Origin: FEN-987 sp964598845
GTDB taxonomy: Archaea > Thermoproteota > Bathyarchaeia > 40CM-2-53-6
DNA length: 47,057 bases
Assembly: GCA_964598845.1 (NCBI GenBank)
Contig: CAZRDM010000016.1
Span: 1-47,057, forward strand
Direction: 5' to 3'
This document shows, piece after piece, positions 1 through 8,563 of this stretch. Every line of letters starts with the position of its first letter. Within the stretch, counting starts at the first letter, position 1. The translations under genes and the position numbers were made by a program. Below the pieces are notes generated by a model. The model did no database searches and had not been told where the DNA came from. It saw only the letters and a list, made by a program, of their open reading frames with translations.

Positions 1-118
1 GAATCGATATGTCAGCTTCCGAGTTATCCTCTTAAAAGGTGTCTAGGCAGACTCGGGACCGTATGCGTATCCTGAGACGGGGTATGCATAATAAGAGTTA
101 GGGAGAATAAAGGAAAAA

Positions 119-3100
119 TTGCATAAGAAACTAGTCGCAGCGCTGACGATCGCTCTATTCGCGTTAAGCTCTGTAGCAATTTTGACCCCAGCATCCGCCC
201 ACTTCACATTGGGCGACTACACGTCGACGTATAGATTTCACGAGAACGACTTCGATCCTCATGTGCCAGGTCCGTTGGCCTATGTGTGGCCGGGTGGCGG
301 CTTAGCCTCATACTCGGGTACACCTTGGGGCTTCCCTCCGGGCTATCAGACACCTTACCCGGGAGGTAATCCTGAAGGCCAACCAAGCAGCATCTATCAG
401 CTAGAAGGAAACGCGTACGCACCCTTCGGTGCCATCCTAACCTCAACCGAGGATCATGCCAATAGAGGACCATTGATCTTCGCACTCAACTTCTCGCAGC
501 CATGCGAATTCGCAGAGCTTGCAGACTTCTTCCCATGCGATCCGAATTTCCTATTGGAATATGGCCCATTCCTGAACTACACGGGTATCACGATCTACAT
601 TCCACCTGAGTTTGATCTCAGCTCGGCTATGAGCAACTTTGGACTTATCGAATCAACGTTCGCCGTTACAGCCAGCGACTTCTGGCTGAGTCAATCATCG
701 ATGCAGGACCCGATAGGTCCAGGTTGGTGGGTGCTTAACTTCGAAGCAAACATACGCTGGTGGCCTGATCACCAGTACCAGGAATGGTACTATCTGAGAA
801 TCAATGATGTTGTCGCACCAACAGTAGCTGGCAAATACTTCTTCAAGATCTTCCTATGGGACCTCAACACGTATAGCTACTATTTCCAGATGAACGTTCC
901 AGGTGCTTGGAGCACTGACTCAGCACTCGCTGGAGGAACGGTCCTCGTTCCACCATCCGGTCCAACATTCCTGACGGTGCCGGTCGAGAACTGGCCGGTA
1001 TTGCTCGTCAAGGGTGAGCTCGACCCTGGCATAGTGACCGGAACAATCCGATATGGAACATTCAACCAGAGCCTCTACGGTCAACCGATCAACTTCCCAG
1101 GTCGCGTTCGCCTTGTAGGCGTCGCTAATGACCCGTACACGGGCCAATCGACTGGGAGACCGGTTGAGGCACAAGGCTACTTCAACGCAAGCGCCGCTGG
1201 ACACTATGAGGTTGAAGGCGTCGCTCCAGGGGTCTATGATGTCTACGGGTCGGCTGCAGGATATCCTGAGCAGCTGATCGCGTCGGGCATAACGATCCTT
1301 CCGGGTCAGTCATTCCACTTGGATGCGTACCTGAATCCAGGCGCAGTGGTTCATGGCCAAGTATTCAGCAAGCACCTGTTCGGTGAACAACCTTGGCCAA
1401 GTGAGCCACGGCCGATCTCGATAAACATCTACAACTCGAACGACTACGCTGAAGAGAGCATAGTCGCATGGTCGCCTTGGAACAAGACGCATGCACCTTA
1501 CATGTCATATGACTGGGGTAAAGGCTACAGTCTACCTACGCCACTACCTGTGGCTTATCCATGGGATACGAATCCACCGTTCGAACTATCCTACTACTTC
1601 AAGACCTTCGATCCGCCAGAGACCGACCCAGATGGAGATGGAATCGACGATGTCTATGCCCATGATATCCTAGACTGCGGTGACGTTAAGGATGTTTGCG
1701 GCAAGCCTGATGGTGTCGGACCAGCTCAGTACTGGTGGGTTGACGAGGCTGGAAGGTTCACAAACGGTGGAGGATCGAACAGCTTCATCTTCCAGTTCGG
1801 CGTGAAGGGCACCTTCGGTGCGCCAACGGACATCGATGGACATGTCCCGCAGACCTACGCCACGTGGGTCAACGGATTGACCCCAGGACGCTACTGGATA
1901 CGCGTCTGGCTGAACGGATATGTTCAAACATTGCAGGATGGCATAACGCTAGACGAATCCTACTTCGACATCAGCAAGGACGAGTGGGCTGGAGACATCT
2001 TCCAACCCCTCGACGTCCGCGTGAGCAGCACCATCGTTAAGACCGTGCACTTCCACGATCAGCCAGGCACACTGCAGGTATGCCCAATCAGCGGATGCCC
2101 GAACAATGCAGCACAGGGCGACTCCAGAGGCAACCGCTACCTAATCGCTGAAGTCCGCGATGCTGAAGGAAACCTGATGGGCATGAACTTCACCTACGTC
2201 GATGAGGACGAGTCATCCGCAACAATTCAGGTCAACGGATTCGGCATGATGGGACCAGACCCGAACAGCGCCGTCTTCGACGGAAGCTACATTGATCCAT
2301 CTGATCCATCCGTATGCGACGGACCATTGACAGTGGCTCCATTCTGTGGAATGAAGTTCTCACTATACCGATACTTCGTCACCAACGTCGGTGAAGCATA
2401 CCACGACTACGGCCTGCCATCCGGAACCTACAAGGTCTACGTATACATGCGAGGCTACGTGCAACAAGTGTACGAGTCAGTCTCGATCACGCTGAGCGGT
2501 AGCCCAGCGTTGATCAGTAACCACCTCTACCGAGGCGCCCGATTCAATATCACAGTGTACAGTATCGACTGGGAGCACCCGCGAATCCAGAGACCGTGGT
2601 CATTCCCAGGAGCAAGGATACGGGTCTACGTCTACGACCAGGACGGAAACTCCTTCAGACATGTTGGCACCAGGAAACAGCCTGCTGTGGGACCGACTGG
2701 CGGTATCATCTCTGGAGCCTGCAACCTCAACCTGCCCGACGAAGTCGCCGATCATTGCAAGATAGTTGAGTGGGACGGCTATAGCACCGGTGGTATTGGG
2801 TACACCAGACGATTCTACGATACACCCCCAGACCTTTACACCACAACAGCTGGCTTTGTAGGCTTCCTGCCAGTCGACCAGCAATTCTGGGCGGGCCTTG
2901 ATTTCCTAAGTAATCCCGGCTTCTACCGATTCGGTGCGGCGCTGAACTTCAAGCCACGAAATGCTATAGAGTCCGGGACATACACGTTCTATGGTTACGC
3001 GTACGGCTACGTACAACACAAACAGTACAGTGTGTCAGTCCTGAAGGGTGGGTTCGGCGACATCAAGCTGAACCTGCTACAAGGCGTCAACCTGACCCTT

Positions 3101-4351
3101 AACATACAATTCAAGACTGAAGGCGTCTACACACCAACCCAATTCAACATGAGTATGCGTGTCAGAGTCTTTGATGATGAAGGCCGATTGATCGGCACAG
3201 CATCAACCAAGAATCCTGACGTCGTCTCGTACGACAACACCGAAGAGCTTGGAATTGCACGGAACGCCCCGAACGGCTACGCATGGACCTACTACGTTGA
3301 CCCCTACGCCACATCACCCTCAGTTGCCAACCTAGAAAAGAGCATAGACGCAAGCAGGAACACTGCTGACACGTTCCTATGGTACGGTGACTACTACCCA
3401 GAGGACTTCCCAGGAAGGTCATGGCAGGCGTTCGATAGCGATGTAGACGAGAGCGGTGCACCCGACTTCAGCTACTACAATAACGCGTACTTCTCATACA
3501 CGACTTGGATTCCTGCCAAGACGGAGCAGGTCCGGGTCTTCATAGCGGGCACGTACGATGCCTACGGTGATCCACTGAACAGCCTCTACGCGGGCATCTT
3601 GTCGGGTAGGACGCTGGATGGAAAGAACGACTGGCAGCACGTCGGTCTGCCAGGCTCCTCAGCAACCATACCCGAGGGCGTACCAGTAGGCTACTCAGGC
3701 TCGTACACTGTTGAAGTTGACACATGGAACGAGTATCCAACCCCAACCTTCGATGAAGACGGGTTCGCTAACCCAACCAACTGGTACCCACCAGTCGAAG
3801 GTCTACTGGAAGGCGACAGCTTCCACACGATACCTGGACATCCAGCCGGACCGTTTGGATATGTCGGTGACAGCCTAGCAGCGAACGGCCTCGGCCCATA
3901 CGCCCAGCGTGGTGTCTGGACGATACCGAACGCACACCTAGGCTCCGAGATATCTGCAGTCTTCGAGCTTGACAAACGTGGATACATCAGCGGCAACGTC
4001 TATGGCTTCACATGGAGTGACGAACTCCGCCCGCAATCCTGGGTCACTGTGGAGGCAGTTTCCGCAGCAGGAGACCTGACCTTCACACAGTGGTCTTGGG
4101 ATTCGCACTTCCAGATGTACCTCGATGCAGGTGGATACACGCTCAACGTCATCTCTTGGACTCCAACCGGTAACCAAGGCTACAACACAATCAGCAGCTC
4201 AATCAGCATAAGTACCGGACAGGCCGCGTCAGGCTTGACGTTCCAGATGGAACGGAGCAACATACCTATCCCAGAATTCAGCGGACTGGCGATCGTAGCG
4301 TTCTCAGCGCTAGCAGGCTCACTGTACGTACTACGGCGCAGACGCCGCTAG
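119..4351 (+). CDS. Large secreted surface (S-layer-like) protein with PEF-type C-terminal sorting signal
   Basis: This 1410-residue protein is probably a major cell-envelope or S-layer component. Residues 1-27 form a signal peptide (Lys-Lys, hydrophobic core, cleavage after PASA). The body is rich in Tyr, Trp, Gly and Pro. It contains at least four beta-sandwich units of the carboxypeptidase-regulatory type, each with a G(L)xxGxY...GY...I pattern, near residues 350-404, 586-611, 764-794 and 950-975. A Ca-binding-like DPDGDGIDD stretch lies near residue 505. The C-terminus (about 1382-1410) has IPEFSG, a hydrophobic helix and five Arg, which is the tripartite signal handled by archaeosortases. 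Its ten cysteines form five close pairs. The start is a TTG preceded by an AAGGA-like ribosome site. Tyr and Asn codons are mostly TAC and AAC, as in a highly expressed gene. No homologue could be searched, so the S-layer role is inferred from size and architecture. Confidence 0.85.
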   Translation: MHKKLVAALTIALFALSSVAILTPASAHFTLGDYTSTYRFHENDFDPHVPGPLAYVWPGGGLASYSGTPWGFPPGYQTPYPGGNPEGQPSSIYQLEGNAYAPFGAILTSTEDHANRGPLIFALNFSQPCEFAELADFFPCDPNFLLEYGPFLNYTGITIYIPPEFDLSSAMSNFGLIESTFAVTASDFWLSQSSMQDPIGPGWWVLNFEANIRWWPDHQYQEWYYLRINDVVAPTVAGKYFFKIFLWDLNTYSYYFQMNVPGAWSTDSALAGGTVLVPPSGPTFLTVPVENWPVLLVKGELDPGIVTGTIRYGTFNQSLYGQPINFPGRVRLVGVANDPYTGQSTGRPVEAQGYFNASAAGHYEVEGVAPGVYDVYGSAAGYPEQLIASGITILPGQSFHLDAYLNPGAVVHGQVFSKHLFGEQPWPSEPRPISINIYNSNDYAEESIVAWSPWNKTHAPYMSYDWGKGYSLPTPLPVAYPWDTNPPFELSYYFKTFDPPETDPDGDGIDDVYAHDILDCGDVKDVCGKPDGVGPAQYWWVDEAGRFTNGGGSNSFIFQFGVKGTFGAPTDIDGHVPQTYATWVNGLTPGRYWIRVWLNGYVQTLQDGITLDESYFDISKDEWAGDIFQPLDVRVSSTIVKTVHFHDQPGTLQVCPISGCPNNAAQGDSRGNRYLIAEVRDAEGNLMGMNFTYVDEDESSATIQVNGFGMMGPDPNSAVFDGSYIDPSDPSVCDGPLTVAPFCGMKFSLYRYFVTNVGEAYHDYGLPSGTYKVYVYMRGYVQQVYESVSITLSGSPALISNHLYRGARFNITVYSIDWEHPRIQRPWSFPGARIRVYVYDQDGNSFRHVGTRKQPAVGPTGGIISGACNLNLPDEVADHCKIVEWDGYSTGGIGYTRRFYDTPPDLYTTTAGFVGFLPVDQQFWAGLDFLSNPGFYRFGAALNFKPRNAIESGTYTFYGYAYGYVQHKQYSVSVLKGGFGDIKLNLLQGVNLTLNIQFKTEGVYTPTQFNMSMRVRVFDDEGRLIGTASTKNPDVVSYDNTEELGIARNAPNGYAWTYYVDPYATSPSVANLEKSIDASRNTADTFLWYGDYYPEDFPGRSWQAFDSDVDESGAPDFSYYNNAYFSYTTWIPAKTEQVRVFIAGTYDAYGDPLNSLYAGILSGRTLDGKNDWQHVGLPGSSATIPEGVPVGYSGSYTVEVDTWNEYPTPTFDEDGFANPTNWYPPVEGLLEGDSFHTIPGHPAGPFGYVGDSLAANGLGPYAQRGVWTIPNAHLGSEISAVFELDKRGYISGNVYGFTWSDELRPQSWVTVEAVSAAGDLTFTQWSWDSHFQMYLDAGGYTLNVISWTPTGNQGYNTISSSISISTGQAASGLTFQMERSNIPIPEFSGLAIVAFSALAGSLYVLRRRRR

Positions 4352-4370
4352 GCGCAAGCGCACGTAGAAC

Positions 4371-4388
4371 TCCCTTTCCCCTTTTTAT
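4371..4388 (+). terminator. Pyrimidine/T-rich terminator after the surface-protein gene
   Basis: About 20 bases past the stop codon there is a C/T-rich run that ends in five T residues. This fits the oligo-T terminators of archaea. No hairpin is obvious. It would separate the long surface-protein transcript from the next gene, which has its own TATA-like box. Confidence 0.4.
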
Positions 4389-4570
4389 TCTCAGGTCAAG
4401 CAAACCTGAACCCTATCGACCTCTTCATTCTTCTTCACGTCCCTCCTACGACCATATGCGAGGGGGATCAAGCAGGAACAATGCCCAATCGGGGCCCGTG
4501 CCTTGAGCTGAGATGATGGCTTCGCCTCGACTTCTGTCCTAAGGCTTCTACAATTGAATCTTCGGGCAAA

Positions 4571-4578
4571 ACTATAAA
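4571..4578 (+). promoter_or_regulatory. TATA-like box before the ectodomain-KaiC gene
   Basis: ACTATAAA would place the transcription start near 4600. That lies downstream of the first in-frame ATG (4591) and favours initiation at ATG 4621 or 4636. The signal peptide still follows directly in either case. Confidence 0.45.
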
Positions 4579-4620
4579 GTAACGATACGAATGGGAGAGA
4601 GGTTCCCGAACGCCACCACA

Positions 4621-6840
4621 ATGCCGGCAGATTCAATGTCCAAGAGAGTCTTACTACTAATTTTCTTCTTAGCAGCGACGTTCTCTCAGAGCCTAGGACC
4701 GAAATCTTTCGCGATAGATGAGCGAGCCACGTTGCTTACTCTCTATGCTCATGCTCCGCCGCCGGAGGACGCAGCGAAGGGGCCCATTCTAAACGCGCTC
4801 CGACAATGGGGCTCTCAGCAAGCAGCGAACCTGCATGATGAGGCAATTTTCACTTTGGATCCTCCGTTTGGTGGGAACTTTGTTCTGAGTGGGACGACGA
4901 CGTTGCGGCTATGGGTTAGAGCCGACCACAGAACCTTCGGGAATCTGTCGGTCTTTGTGACTGAGAATATGTCGAATGGAACGAGCATACTCCTGCTTCC
5001 ACCTTACAGCGATCCAAACACGATCCTCGATGCTCGCCCGCACGATGTGAACGTCGGACTGGTCACATTGACGAATCTCACATTAGTCGCAGGCTCTACA
5101 TTGCAGCTTCATGTCAGGTTTAGCTCGACGGACACATTTACCAATGCATACTTGCTCTATGACAGTCCAACAACCCCCACTCAGATAACCATTCCAACAC
5201 GCGGCTCGATCAACAGCAAGATTGAACTAGAGTCGAGCAAAGGCGAAACGGGCCCGATCTTTGAAGCCCTAACCGAATCAGCAAACGTCTCGGTTCTAGC
5301 TCGAATTACGATCGAAGATTTCTTCGGTCTATACGCACTGAGCAACGCGAGGCTGACGCTTTCAGATTCAGGAGGAGCGATAGTGGCTGCCTACCCAAAC
5401 ATCTTCCCCTCAGCGAATAACCTAACACTCTACACCGCAACTCTGGACACCAACTTCAGTGCGCCAGTTGGCGTTTACACGCTCTCGCTCATCATCACCG
5501 ACCGGGCGGGGAATTCGCATATCACCGCAGAACAGTTCTATGTTGCAGTCTTCTATTTTGCGAACATCAGGACCATAGATTCCACAAACCGAGCCATCGA
5601 GGGCGCCCGTGTTCTTCTCAGTTCGCCAATCTCAGAATACACTGCAAGTACGAATGAAACTGGTTGGGCTAGCTTACGTGTACCTTCCTCAAGGATTGTT
5701 GGAACCTATGAGGCTTCGGTTTCATGGAAGAACCTGACGCTCATCGTTGCGTTGGCTCTGAGCGTTGAAGGGCACACAATCTACCCAGTCGTATTCCAAG
5801 CGTTTGACGTCACCATCAACACGAGTCTGCTCGGGTTCGACTTTGCCGGGGCCTTCGTTAATCTAGTCAACAATTCCAACACCGTAGCAACGGGATCAAC
5901 GAATAGTTCTGGTACCGTTGTCTTTACACAAATCCCCTCGGGAGACTATCGCGCTGTAATACACTACCTCGGTGTTGAGCACGAGATATCACTCGGCGTA
6001 TCTGAACCGACATCCATCACGGTGCAGCTGCCTTTTCCATACCAACAGCAATTGCCGTATGCAGGTCTTCTAGTAATAGTCGTCGCGGCAGTCGCGGTTG
6101 TCACCAGACGAAGACGAAGAATCTACGAGTCCCCATTCAGTTACTTGGATGTGTTAACGAAGGGTGGTTTGCCAGATTCATGTACGGCGACGATAATTGG
6201 CGGTAGTGGCTCGGGGAAGACTGTAATCATGGAGTCGCTCGCTAATGAAGGTCTCAAGTCAGGGCGCGGCTGCGTCTACGTGACCAACGTAGAGTTGCCA
6301 TCAGACCTCCGTGCTGGAATGGCTACAATAGGGATCGATCTGAGCGAATATGAAGCAAAGGGCAAGTTGCTCTATGTTGACTGCTATTCGGCGCTTTCAG
6401 GAACTCCCTCAAAAGAGAAGAGAGCTCTGAGTTCCTTCACGGATCTAACAAGCCTTGGGATCCTAATCACTTCAGCTATCGAGGATGTAGGGGGTGTTGT
6501 TGACGTCTACCTTGATTCCCTCACATCCCTCTTTACAACATTGAAATCGGATTACGTGATATCCTTCCTGCAATCAGTAGGGGCTAAAGTCAAGAGTTAC
6601 AATGGTCGCCTATGTACATCTATGGGGACAAGTGTCGACAATGAAACCGTCACGAAGGTTGAGGAAATCTCAGACTGCGTAATCGAAACGCATCTCTCGG
6701 AGGGGAGACCGGGACAGATTCGAAGGCTCAGAATAAAGAAGATGCGGGGTCGATCATACAACGCCGGGTGGACCAAGTTCAACATTACAGAGGCTGGCAT
6801 CATGTTCCTCACGCCGAAAGCCTTCGACAAGATGCGATAG
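4621..6840 (+). CDS. Single-pass membrane protein: secreted Ig-like ectodomain fused to cytoplasmic KaiC/RAD55-like ATPase
   Basis: Counting from the first ATG (4591), the protein has a signal peptide (KRVLLLIFFLAATF...), then about 450 extracytoplasmic residues that look beta-rich with many N-x-S/T sequons. Two regions near residues 325-480 resemble carboxypeptidase-regulatory or Big-like repeats. A transmembrane helix (488-506, preceded by LPYAG) and a stop-transfer Arg run follow. The cytoplasmic RecA-fold domain (about 515-749) has a Walker A GGSGSGKT (K543) and a Walker B VYLDS (D642). The topology puts a sensor or adhesion module outside and a nucleotide-binding module of the KaiC/ArlH type inside. 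A second, soluble KaiC-like gene follows directly. The TATA-like position favours ATG 4621 (or 4636) over 4591. Function is unknown; transmembrane signalling or assembly control are inferences. Confidence 0.85.
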   Translation: MPADSMSKRVLLLIFFLAATFSQSLGPKSFAIDERATLLTLYAHAPPPEDAAKGPILNALRQWGSQQAANLHDEAIFTLDPPFGGNFVLSGTTTLRLWVRADHRTFGNLSVFVTENMSNGTSILLLPPYSDPNTILDARPHDVNVGLVTLTNLTLVAGSTLQLHVRFSSTDTFTNAYLLYDSPTTPTQITIPTRGSINSKIELESSKGETGPIFEALTESANVSVLARITIEDFFGLYALSNARLTLSDSGGAIVAAYPNIFPSANNLTLYTATLDTNFSAPVGVYTLSLIITDRAGNSHITAEQFYVAVFYFANIRTIDSTNRAIEGARVLLSSPISEYTASTNETGWASLRVPSSRIVGTYEASVSWKNLTLIVALALSVEGHTIYPVVFQAFDVTINTSLLGFDFAGAFVNLVNNSNTVATGSTNSSGTVVFTQIPSGDYRAVIHYLGVEHEISLGVSEPTSITVQLPFPYQQQLPYAGLLVIVVAAVAVVTRRRRRIYESPFSYLDVLTKGGLPDSCTATIIGGSGSGKTVIMESLANEGLKSGRGCVYVTNVELPSDLRAGMATIGIDLSEYEAKGKLLYVDCYSALSGTPSKEKRALSSFTDLTSLGILITSAIEDVGGVVDVYLDSLTSLFTTLKSDYVISFLQSVGAKVKSYNGRLCTSMGTSVDNETVTKVEEISDCVIETHLSEGRPGQIRRLRIKKMRGRSYNAGWTKFNITEAGIMFLTPKAFDKMR

Positions 6841-6895
6841 AGAAGGTTGAGGAGCACGCTTTGTCTGCGCAGAGCTCTGCTTGCAGAATGCCTCA

Positions 6896-6905
6896 GATAT
6901 ATAAC
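6896..6905 (+). promoter_or_regulatory. TATA-like box before the soluble KaiC/RAD55 gene
   Basis: GATATATAAC lies 52-61 bases upstream of the ATG at 6957. Transcription would start near 6925, leaving a leader of about 30 bases that contains a GGTG ribosome site. The ATPase can therefore be transcribed separately from the upstream membrane ATPase. Confidence 0.45.
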
Positions 6906-6956
6906 TCACATTTGGTAACTTTCGGGGAATGATTTCAATCCGAGAGTGCGGGTGAA

Positions 6957-7706
6957 ATGGAACGAGTTTCCACGGGTATTAAGGGCTTGGACGAGGTTCT
7001 AAGGGGAGGGCTCCCCAAGGGGAGAACAATACTGGTTGTGGGAAGCCCCGGGTCCGGTAAGACTACGTTCGCGCTGCAATTTCTTGTCGGAGGATCTAAG
7101 GCGGGCGAGCCAGGTTTGTATGTAACCCTAGACGAGAAGCCCGAGAGAGTGAAATCAGATCTCGCATCCTTCAACTGGGATATGGATTCGCTGGAACGCG
7201 ACGGCAGACTTACCTTCATTGATGCAACTCAACTTAGAAGACCGCGAGAGAGGGTCATCCAGTCAGGTATCGATGTAGAGAGCCCCGTTAACTTGATACT
7301 GCCCGAATTGACGCTGAGATCTCTAGCCGCCACGATTAGACGTGTGGCAGCCGAAGAGAGCGTCCAGAGAATTGCCATAGATCCCGTCACCTCTCTCATG
7401 CTCCGATATCCTGAAGAATCGAAGCGAAGAAGAGCGTTTCTCCTGTTCTTTGACGCATTGGAATCAACTGGATGTTCATGCATCGTAACCAGCGAGCTTC
7501 GCACCTCCATGCTGGCCAGAAGATTTCAACTTGAAGAGTTCCTGTCGCACGGCGTAGTACTTCTTCACACGATCGTTCACGAAGGAAACGTGATCAGGGC
7601 AATTCAAGTGGAGAAGATGCGCGGGATAAGTCACGATGCGCAACTCCGCCCATACCAAATCGGTGCATCGGGGATCGAAGTGTTCCCCAAGGACAGAGTC
7701 TTCTAA
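6957..7706 (+). CDS. Soluble KaiC/RAD55-family RecA-like ATPase
   Basis: This 249-residue single RecA-fold protein opens with the family hallmark STGIKGLDEVLRGGLPKG. The Walker A is GSPGSGKT (residues 29-36), and a DE pair at 59-60 is where KaiC-type proteins carry catalytic acidic residues. The Walker B is IAIDP (D142). The end keeps the EKMRGxxH stretch seen in archaeal single-domain KaiC homologues. Such proteins are ATP-binding regulators; some act with chemotaxis or archaellum systems, but none of those genes is present here. It lies 116 bases after the ectodomain-KaiC fusion, and the two ATPase domains could form mixed hexamers (inference). Confidence 0.88.
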   Translation: MERVSTGIKGLDEVLRGGLPKGRTILVVGSPGSGKTTFALQFLVGGSKAGEPGLYVTLDEKPERVKSDLASFNWDMDSLERDGRLTFIDATQLRRPRERVIQSGIDVESPVNLILPELTLRSLAATIRRVAAEESVQRIAIDPVTSLMLRYPEESKRRRAFLLFFDALESTGCSCIVTSELRTSMLARRFQLEEFLSHGVVLLHTIVHEGNVIRAIQVEKMRGISHDAQLRPYQIGASGIEVFPKDRVF

Positions 7707-7792
7707 CAACCGAGGAGGTGCAGAGCAGCCTTCGCTCTCCCCCCACACAGTAAGCGCATGCCACCCTAATCTCCGACTACCGGCTGATTGAG

Positions 7793-8563
7793 ATGACGAA
7801 AGGCGAGGGTCTTCTCAAACACCAGATAACGATTGCTAAAGCAGTGTTCGTCATCTCTCTAATCGTCCTAATAGTATTGGGCTCCACGATAATGTTCGTC
7901 CGCTGGTTGCGGACCACACCGCAGAGCAACGGAATGCGAGGGCAGGGGTGGCAGCGTACACCGGAAATTCGCATTGTTATGGATTCGACGGCGGACTGGG
8001 CCCGTATGATGTTCAACGACTTCTACGGAAGCCACGATAACGGTATTCGAATCATAGAATTCAGATCACAAGGCTGGCTTGTAGGAAATGACAGCGATGA
8101 CAGGATTGACGCAGGATTCCACCTGACTTTCGTGGACATTATCTACAATGCAACCGTTGTCAAGACGGGGGATATCATAGGGTTCTTCAAGGGCAACAAC
8201 GACTTTCGCCACACGCGGATGTATACCGATGTCGTATTAGAGGTCAACACAGACCTCATGCAGATATGGGTTTACGAAATGCTTGCCGGCGCAGGAACAA
8301 CTACCTTTCAGCTCACGAACAAACAAACAGGAGCTGCCCTTTGGCAGGACACAGAGACTGGTAACAGCTTCACGCAATATCTGAGACGCACAATGTCGCC
8401 AGGAATATTCTTCGCCACGGAACAACTTGGCTACGGTCTCATCTTCGTCCTAGTGGCCGGAACGGTTTTGATCATTGTAGCACTCAACTTGGTTCCTCTT
8501 CGTCGCAAGCCAGAACCTCCACTTCGCCAGGAAGATGGGCGAGGAATCCTGGCTTGCAGGTAA
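7793..8563 (+). CDS. Double-anchored membrane protein with beta-rich ectodomain
   Basis: This 256-residue protein has a short cytoplasmic N-terminus and a transmembrane helix at about residues 12-37. An extracytoplasmic domain of about 175 residues follows, rich in alternating hydrophobic strands. A second helix lies near 222-245, with a short basic tail. I do not recognise the family. The stop codon overlaps the TTG start of the next gene (a multi-pass glycosyltransferase candidate), so the two are probably translationally coupled. A gene of the same overall topology lies at 11979. A role as accessory or lectin-like subunit of a surface-glycan machine is inference. Confidence 0.75.
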   Translation: MTKGEGLLKHQITIAKAVFVISLIVLIVLGSTIMFVRWLRTTPQSNGMRGQGWQRTPEIRIVMDSTADWARMMFNDFYGSHDNGIRIIEFRSQGWLVGNDSDDRIDAGFHLTFVDIIYNATVVKTGDIIGFFKGNNDFRHTRMYTDVVLEVNTDLMQIWVYEMLAGAGTTTFQLTNKQTGAALWQDTETGNSFTQYLRRTMSPGIFFATEQLGYGLIFVLVAGTVLIIVALNLVPLRRKPEPPLRQEDGRGILACR

